This document shows, piece after piece, positions 43,649 through 48,267 of a stretch of 48,267 bases of DNA. The notes under the pieces are model-generated. The model was not told the origin of the DNA. It worked only from the letters and a program-made list of their open reading frames with translations, and made no database searches. Each line of letters begins with the position of its first letter. Within the stretch, counting starts at the first letter, position 1. Source of the stretch: an uncultured bacterium (GTDB taxonomy: Bacteria; Verrucomicrobiota; Kiritimatiellia; RFP12; UBA1067); NCBI GenBank assembly GCA_902802945.1, contig CADCOC010000086.1:1-48267 (forward strand), given 5' to 3'. A program made the translations under genes and the position numbers.

Positions 43649-43992
43649 AGGTGAAAGCGTAGGAAACTTGCACCCAGAACGACGCACAGAAGAAGCACTG
43701 CCTTCGTGCAGTTTCGCCTCCTTCGGTGTTTCGTTCGAAGGTTCATCCTACGCACCTCACCTGATGCATCGAGGGAGGTGCTTATGTTTCCACCACCGCC
43801 CCGATGTCTGAAAAGGGAACGACACGTTGCGCCTGGTTCTCGCGCCGAGGGTGTCAACGTGCAAGCAATAGGTGCGGGAGAAGGCATGACACATGGTACA
43901 CGGAATAGGAACGCCGTATGCGGGAAATCCGCCCGTAAGGTTTGACGAGGGGGAAGTCGTATTGGCGGTAACGCCGAGGCGTGGCTCTCTAC
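43649..43992 (+). mobile_element. Group II intron remnant (3' part) without ORF
   Basis: 43911-43944 folds like intron domain V: GCCGTATGCGG, a GAAA loop region, CCGC, a two-base bulge, then GTAAGG, followed by TTTGACGAGG. The next stem GGCG-GTAA-CGCC (43964-43975) and GGCTCTCTAC fit a domain VI and 3' end near 43992. The catalytic AGC triad reads CGC and one stem pair is lost, so it is probably inactive. Upstream, paired segments AGGTG/CACCT and CGTAGGA/TCCTACG (43649-43664, 43746-43757) may belong to other intron domains. No reverse-transcriptase ORF is present and the 5' end could not be set. Confidence 0.6.
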
Positions 43993-44006
43993 ACAAAGAG
44001 TTGAAA

Positions 44007-44936
44007 ATGGCGATAGGAGTTAGTGAGGAGGATCAGAAGATTGGTTCAACATGGCAGCATTCCTGTTTCGTTGCGTACCTCGACATCCTTGGTTTTAAGG
44101 ATATAGTCAAACGAAATTCCTTCGAACAGTTGAAGAGTATTGTTGACGATTTTACGATTGGATTCGCAAGAGCCGTTGACGAGTCACGGAGTATTAAGAC
44201 CAACACGGGAAGGATTACTTCAAGAATCAAATTGGGGGGAGGCGTCAAAGTCAGGATTGTGTCGGATTCGATTTATGTTTGGACCGAGAACGACGACCGA
44301 CTCAAGCAGTTTGATGATTTACTTCATGTTGTGAATGCAATGATTGCTGGGGGTTTTGAACATGGGTTACCATTGAGAGGAGTGGTTACTTACGGGGAAC
44401 TTTTTTCGGGTGAAGTCAAAATGCCAGACGACATCCCTTTTGATTTCTCTTTTATTCACAGCTCAGCTGTTTATGGGCGGGCTCTGGTTGAAGCGTATGA
44501 GTTGGAAGGGAAAATGGACTGGAGCGGCGCGATTTTAACGCCAAAGGCTTGGGAAAAGGTTGTCGGCGAGTTTGAAAGATATAAAGGCGCTGGAAGAACT
44601 ATGCGATCTTGTTCTGTAAAATGCGCGGAAGATTTGTTCAATCATTATCCTTACTTCGTTTGGTATGACGTTCCGTTTAAAGGTGGCAAAAGAAAGGCTA
44701 TTGCAGTTAACTGGAATTACCGAAGTGGTCATGTATTCTCCGCAGGGAAGATACATCAGGCGTTTACGGGGGGGCGGTGCGAAGGTTTGGATGATATCGT
44801 CAAGACGAAATCCAATGAGACGGTTCGGTTTTATGAATACACCCAGCAGGCCGCAGAGTTATGTGAATCCGGATCAGTGAAGAAATTGCCGGTTCCGGAT
44901 TTGACCTATAAGTCAACGGATTTGCAAAACAATTAA
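44007..44936 (+). CDS. Class III nucleotide-cyclase-like protein
   Basis: 309 residues from ATG 44007 (AAAGAG at 43995-44000). A longer in-frame start at 43893 would lie in the intron remnant and is rejected. Seen: FVAYLDILGFKDIVKRN and VRIVSDSIYVW, whose Asp residues match the two metal-binding aspartates of class III adenylate/guanylate cyclase folds; LRGVVTYGELF and VYGRALVEAYELE follow. No transmembrane or receiver domain is seen. The YLDILGF...SDSI family is widespread but uncharacterised. The gene is AT-richer than its neighbours, has no obvious effector gene beside it, and lies in the toxin-antitoxin island, so a defence or signalling role is only a hypothesis. Confidence 0.6.
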   Translation: MAIGVSEEDQKIGSTWQHSCFVAYLDILGFKDIVKRNSFEQLKSIVDDFTIGFARAVDESRSIKTNTGRITSRIKLGGGVKVRIVSDSIYVWTENDDRLKQFDDLLHVVNAMIAGGFEHGLPLRGVVTYGELFSGEVKMPDDIPFDFSFIHSSAVYGRALVEAYELEGKMDWSGAILTPKAWEKVVGEFERYKGAGRTMRSCSVKCAEDLFNHYPYFVWYDVPFKGGKRKAIAVNWNYRSGHVFSAGKIHQAFTGGRCEGLDDIVKTKSNETVRFYEYTQQAAELCESGSVKKLPVPDLTYKSTDLQNN

Positions 44937-44957
44937 ATGCACGAAAGGATGTTTAAC

Positions 44958-47825
44958 ATGCGTAGTAGAATTCATGCCGGCGTTAGCAAGGGAATCGGTA
45001 TCGTGGCATTCGTTACAATGTGTGCTACAATAGGCACACTCAATGCCGCAGTCGTGAACATCACGCAGGGATCAACATCGGGCTACACGATGACGGATGG
45101 GAATACCTACGTCATTCAGGATTCGGTTTCTTTCTCGAACACAACGGTAGGTGGCAGTGGCATAAGCGTTGAGAGCAACTCAACCGTTGTCATCTATGTT
45201 CCAAAAAACGTGACACTGACGGCTACAGGCGCGACTGGTGAAGGAAGAATTGGTGGTGGTGCGGGAATACGTGTTCCCGCAACATCATCGCTTGTTGTCA
45301 CGGGAGAGGGGGGCATTGATGTAAAGGGAGGGAATGCTGGTAATGGTGCGCCCGGCACGAAGGGTAGTGATGGGAGCGGGAGTTATTCGGGTAAAGGAGG
45401 AAAAGGAGGAGCTGGCGGCGGTGGCGCAGGCGCTGCGATCGGTGGAATTGGCGGTAAGGGAGGTAGCGGCGGTGTGGAAAATGGTGAAAGCGGAAGTGAT
45501 GGCTTGACGAGTGAGTCGATGGGGAGTGTGTACGTGATTGGAAGAGTTGTGTTTCAAGGCCAATGTGGCGAATCTGGGACCAATGGGATTGCTGGATTGT
45601 CTGGTGTGGCCGGGCACTCGAACTATTTTCTCGGCGATGGCCGCTCCGCTTATTATTCTGGCGGCGGTGGTGGTGGCGGCGGCGGCGGTGCAGGTGCTGC
45701 TCCGCCGTGCCCTATTGGGGCTGGTGGTCAAAGTGGTGGTGGCGGTGGTAGCGGCGGTAAAGGATATGTAGGTACGTACAATGCAAGTCAAGGAGGGTAC
45801 GTAGAAGAGACCCGTGGGCGTGGTGAAGGTGGTCGGGGAGGAATATCTATCGTTGTAGATGGAGAAAATGGCAATGATAAGGCGTATGGGGGTGGTGACG
45901 GTGGTTTGGGCGGTCAAGCTGGTATTGCGGGCGATGCTGGAGTTCTTTGTGTTTCCGCAACGGCTGTTGTTGACGTTAATCGTGTCGTGTTGCCAGCGGA
46001 AACACATGTTGCTGTGCAATATAAAATTACTTTTGATGTTAATGGGGGAATTCTTTCTACCGAGTCGAACAGTGTGACGGCAACATTGGGCAGTGCCTTG
46101 CCAGATTGCATACCGACGCCAATTCGGCAGGGGTATTTGCTTTGTGGATGGAAAGATGACAACGGGACGCAATACTATGACGGCGATGGAACAAAGAAGC
46201 TGTCGTCTTATTCGGTTTTGAGCAATACCATTCTTCATGCCGAATGGACAATTGCGCCAGATGCCTTGGCCATTCTGCCGATTAATGGAACAACATTTGA
46301 ATCTTCATTGACGGTTACGATGTCGTGCCCTATTGAAGGCGCAATGATTCGCTACACAGTAGACGGCAGCGATCCTACCATTGACTCTTTGGTCTACAAG
46401 AAATTCAAGATATATGGGAAGACCACAGTAAAGGCTATTGTATTCTGCGATGATGGTAGCCATAGTGATGTGGTCACGGCGTCATACGCACTAGGGCAGT
46501 GTGCCGATCCCATGTTCTCGCTTGCGGATGGATCGGAGTTTGAACATTCGAACCAGGAGGTGTCGATTGCGTGGAACAACGACGGCGTGCTGCGTTACAC
46601 GCTTGACGGCAGCGAGCCGACTGCGGAGAGCCCGATCTACGAAGGGCCGTTCTCGTTCAGCGAGTCGGTCGTGGTGAAGGCCAAGGTGTTCAGCGACGAT
46701 TTCTTCGACTCGTCCGTCGTGACGGCGAGCCTGACGCGCGTGTGGGTGAACGTGGCGACGCCGGTCATAGACGCGTCGTCGTCGTTCACGGGGTCGAAGA
46801 CGAAGGTGTCGATCTCCTGTGCGACAGAGGGCGCGGTGGTGCGATACACGCTGAACGGCAACGATCCGAATTCCCATTCGACGAAGTACACGGGGCCGTT
46901 CTACGTGACGGACAGCTGCACGGTGAAGGCGTATGCGGCGATGCCGGACTACCTCAATTCCGAGGTGGCGACGTTCGCAATCGAAAAGGTGTGGGTTATC
47001 GGGGATACGATGGGCAAGCCGGATCACGAGTTCACGACGAGTGGCGATGGCGACAAGGCGTTTTACCGCGTAGTGGATGCGTCCGCCCCGAGCGGCGAGG
47101 CGATGCATTCCGGCGACATCGGCAACAGCGTCACGTACGGCATGTTCGCGAGGACGGTCCTCTCCACGACGGTGACGGGGCCGGGTACTGCGAGCTTCTC
47201 GTGGAGGGCGTCCTGCGAGGACGACGTGCCCGACTACGAGTGGGACCACGGCGAGTTTGCGGTGGACGGCGTCGTCAAGGCGTACATCAGCGGCGAGATG
47301 GACTGGACGAACGTCAGCGTGGTGGTCATGGGCACCGGCGAGCATACGCTCACCTGGACCTACCTCAAGGATGACGTCGAGTCGGAGGGCGAGGACTGCA
47401 TCTGGGTGGGTGGCTTCGGCTGGGAGAGCGCAGAACCGTACACGCACACGACGGAGGTACCCGTGCCGTATGCGTGGCTCACGGCGCATGATCCCGACGT
47501 GGTGGATGAATACGAGGCGTATGAGGCGTCCGCCAAGAAAACGGCCGTGAACGGGCGTAAGGTTTGGGAATGCTATGTGGTGGGACTTGATCCGCAGGAG
47601 ATGGACGAGTTCAAGATCAGCGCGTTCCCTATGAAGGCGGATGGTACGCCGGATTTGGATGGGTTGACGTTTGATCCGCCGAAGTCGCAGTGGAACGTGC
47701 CGGGTGCGCGGGCGGTCGTGTACGGCGCGGCGACGCTGGGTGGCGAGTGGAAGGCGGTTGAAGGGGCGACGGCGACGGAGAAGGCGGCGATGCGGTTCTT
47801 CAAAGTAGTGGTGGAGTTGCCGTAG
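44958..47825 (+). CDS. Secreted Gly-rich protein with InlB-type and chitobiase-C-type repeats
   Basis: 955 residues from ATG 44958 (AAAGGA at 44944-44949; ATG 44937 and 44949 are less well placed). Signal peptide to about residue 30 (GTLNAA). A beta-solenoid-like part with long Gly runs (~100-330, including GGGGGGGGGGAGAA) is followed by one InlB/Flg_new repeat (YKITFDVNGG...HAEW, ~360-430) and three chitobiase/hexosaminidase-C-terminal-like repeats (IRYTVDGSDPT, LRYTLDGSEPT, VRYTLNGNDPN). The C-terminal ~280 residues hold a strand-rich domain ending MRFFKVVVELP. No catalytic motif is seen; adhesion or surface display is likely. Codon use changes near 46550: AT-rich before, GC-rich after. Confidence 0.78.
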   Translation: MRSRIHAGVSKGIGIVAFVTMCATIGTLNAAVVNITQGSTSGYTMTDGNTYVIQDSVSFSNTTVGGSGISVESNSTVVIYVPKNVTLTATGATGEGRIGGGAGIRVPATSSLVVTGEGGIDVKGGNAGNGAPGTKGSDGSGSYSGKGGKGGAGGGGAGAAIGGIGGKGGSGGVENGESGSDGLTSESMGSVYVIGRVVFQGQCGESGTNGIAGLSGVAGHSNYFLGDGRSAYYSGGGGGGGGGGAGAAPPCPIGAGGQSGGGGGSGGKGYVGTYNASQGGYVEETRGRGEGGRGGISIVVDGENGNDKAYGGGDGGLGGQAGIAGDAGVLCVSATAVVDVNRVVLPAETHVAVQYKITFDVNGGILSTESNSVTATLGSALPDCIPTPIRQGYLLCGWKDDNGTQYYDGDGTKKLSSYSVLSNTILHAEWTIAPDALAILPINGTTFESSLTVTMSCPIEGAMIRYTVDGSDPTIDSLVYKKFKIYGKTTVKAIVFCDDGSHSDVVTASYALGQCADPMFSLADGSEFEHSNQEVSIAWNNDGVLRYTLDGSEPTAESPIYEGPFSFSESVVVKAKVFSDDFFDSSVVTASLTRVWVNVATPVIDASSSFTGSKTKVSISCATEGAVVRYTLNGNDPNSHSTKYTGPFYVTDSCTVKAYAAMPDYLNSEVATFAIEKVWVIGDTMGKPDHEFTTSGDGDKAFYRVVDASAPSGEAMHSGDIGNSVTYGMFARTVLSTTVTGPGTASFSWRASCEDDVPDYEWDHGEFAVDGVVKAYISGEMDWTNVSVVVMGTGEHTLTWTYLKDDVESEGEDCIWVGGFGWESAEPYTHTTEVPVPYAWLTAHDPDVVDEYEAYEASAKKTAVNGRKVWECYVVGLDPQEMDEFKISAFPMKADGTPDLDGLTFDPPKSQWNVPGARAVVYGAATLGGEWKAVEGATATEKAAMRFFKVVVELP

Positions 47826-47832
47826 GGGGTGC

Positions 47833-47965
47833 GGCTCGCCCGGAGGGCTCGCCCTACCGGGCGGCGCGCTCGGTGATCGCGCCCTACCACTTTGCGGGTC
47901 GCCCCACCTTGCGGCGCGCGCGGGGCGCGCGCCCTACCGCAACGGGCGGGACGCCCGTTGGCCTA
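47833..47965. repeat. Cluster of palindromic elements after the last gene
   Basis: 47833-47858 (GGCTCGCCCGGAGGGC...CGCCCTACC) is the reverse complement of 40755-40780 with one mismatch. Further CGCCCTACC/GCGCGC units and AACGGGCGGGACGCCCGTT follow. The gap 47826-48121 shows no supported gene. Confidence 0.8.
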
Positions 47966-48121
47966 GTTGCGGGTGAGACGCCCGCCACCCCGACAAGCGC
48001 GACCATTCCGCAACGGGTAAGATGTTCCAGTGTGGCGGCGGCAAGTGCGGCCTTTGTCTTTTGTCGTATGTTCTAATAAGGGTAAAATCGCCAAATAGAG
48101 GTAGTGATAGAGGTAATGTTG

Positions 48122-48150
48122 TTGCGGGTTTAGAATAAATACGGTATAAT
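48122..48150 (+). promoter_or_regulatory. Strong promoter near the window end
   Basis: TTGCGG (48122-48127), 17-base spacer, TATAAT (48145-48150). Confidence 0.72.
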
Positions 48151-48267
48151 GTCAGCGAGTTTTGGATTATCCGTATCTCATCGGTTTAGGCCATAGGTTC
48201 GGTCGACACAGGTAATCCGGGAAGGCTTTCCGGGGGCGTTAGTCCGAGTGCTTCAAGGGCGTTGCGC
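48151..48267 (+). other. Unidentified transcript or leader, cut by the window end
   Basis: The sequence after the promoter has no sustained ORF (frames close within about 15 codons). It contains the small stem CCGGGAA-ggct-TTCCGG (about 48217-48232). It could be a 5' leader or a small RNA. I do not recognise a family. Confidence 0.35.

Noticed and set aside
43650-43760. tRNA gene suggested by a paired acceptor-like stem
   Set aside because: The stems enclose about 80 bases but no anticodon arm, T-loop consensus or CCA context could be fitted.
43611-43811. 66-codon gene MSNRNRRRVW...
   Set aside because: No Shine-Dalgarno, and most of it runs through the structured intron-like region. Only its first codons resemble repeat A, so it is kept as a finding, not a gene.
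43893-44006. N-terminal extension of the cyclase-like protein from ATG 43893
   Set aside because: The extension (TPYAGNPPVRFDEGEV) is the translation of the group II intron domain V/VI region, a known artefact pattern.

Overview
The window looks like a piece of the chromosome of an uncultured PVC-group bacterium, most likely a Kiritimatiellota/Verrucomicrobiota-type gut or rumen degrader. This is inferred from gene content: very large secreted beta-strand-repeat proteins, an alpha-L-rhamnosidase-type GH106, an NPCBM-bearing glycosidase, a Tat-exported TIM-barrel protein, a Ser/Thr kinase next to an ECF-like sigma factor, and many short GC-rich palindromic repeats that run through reading frames. 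No rRNA or tRNA was seen, so the taxonomy rests on content only.

Layout. (1) 1-18472: four secreted proteins, two of them C10 (streptopain-like) cysteine proteases, one a giant beta-strand-repeat protein carrying an SGNH esterase domain, and one consisting only of the ~600-residue module that follows the protease domain in the others. (2) 18552-21669: a five-cistron regulatory cluster (DRTGG, CBS plus ATPase, DRTGG, PHP, ATPase) of the kind found beside [FeFe]-hydrogenase genes in anaerobes, here with no hydrogenase; its second gene is frameshifted next to a short direct repeat. (3) 21758-24844: a 21-residue-repeat secreted protein, panB, rubrerythrin, rpsU with tandem terminators, and a divergent phosphoribosyltransferase. 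(4) 24985-32375: a probable polysaccharide-use operon (glycosidase, TIM-barrel isomerase/epimerase, esterase, arabinose/fucose-isomerase-fold enzyme). (5) 32395-36362: a kinase lacking its activation segment, a sigma factor, and a secreted protein with two C-type-lectin-like domains whose loop regions resemble diversity-generating-retroelement targets. (6) 36420-37021: a VapBC-like pair. (7) 37167-40532: GH106. (8) 40801-44936: three cassette-like units, each opened by a homologous repeat carrying the same promoter: a PIN toxin pair with an internal deletion, an AbiE pair with a broken antitoxin, and a group II intron remnant followed by a nucleotide-cyclase-like protein. (9) 44958-47825: a secreted mosaic protein; then repeats and a strong promoter with an unidentified transcript.

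How it fits together. Regions 1, 4, 7 and 9 supply extracellular protein and glycan breakdown. Regions 2 and 3 suggest anaerobic redox control and peroxide defence. Regions 6 and 8 are a small toxin-antitoxin/defence-like island with signs of decay. Recognisable promoters follow a TTGNNN-17-TATAAT-like pattern, and three of them lie so close to the start codon that the mRNAs are probably leaderless.
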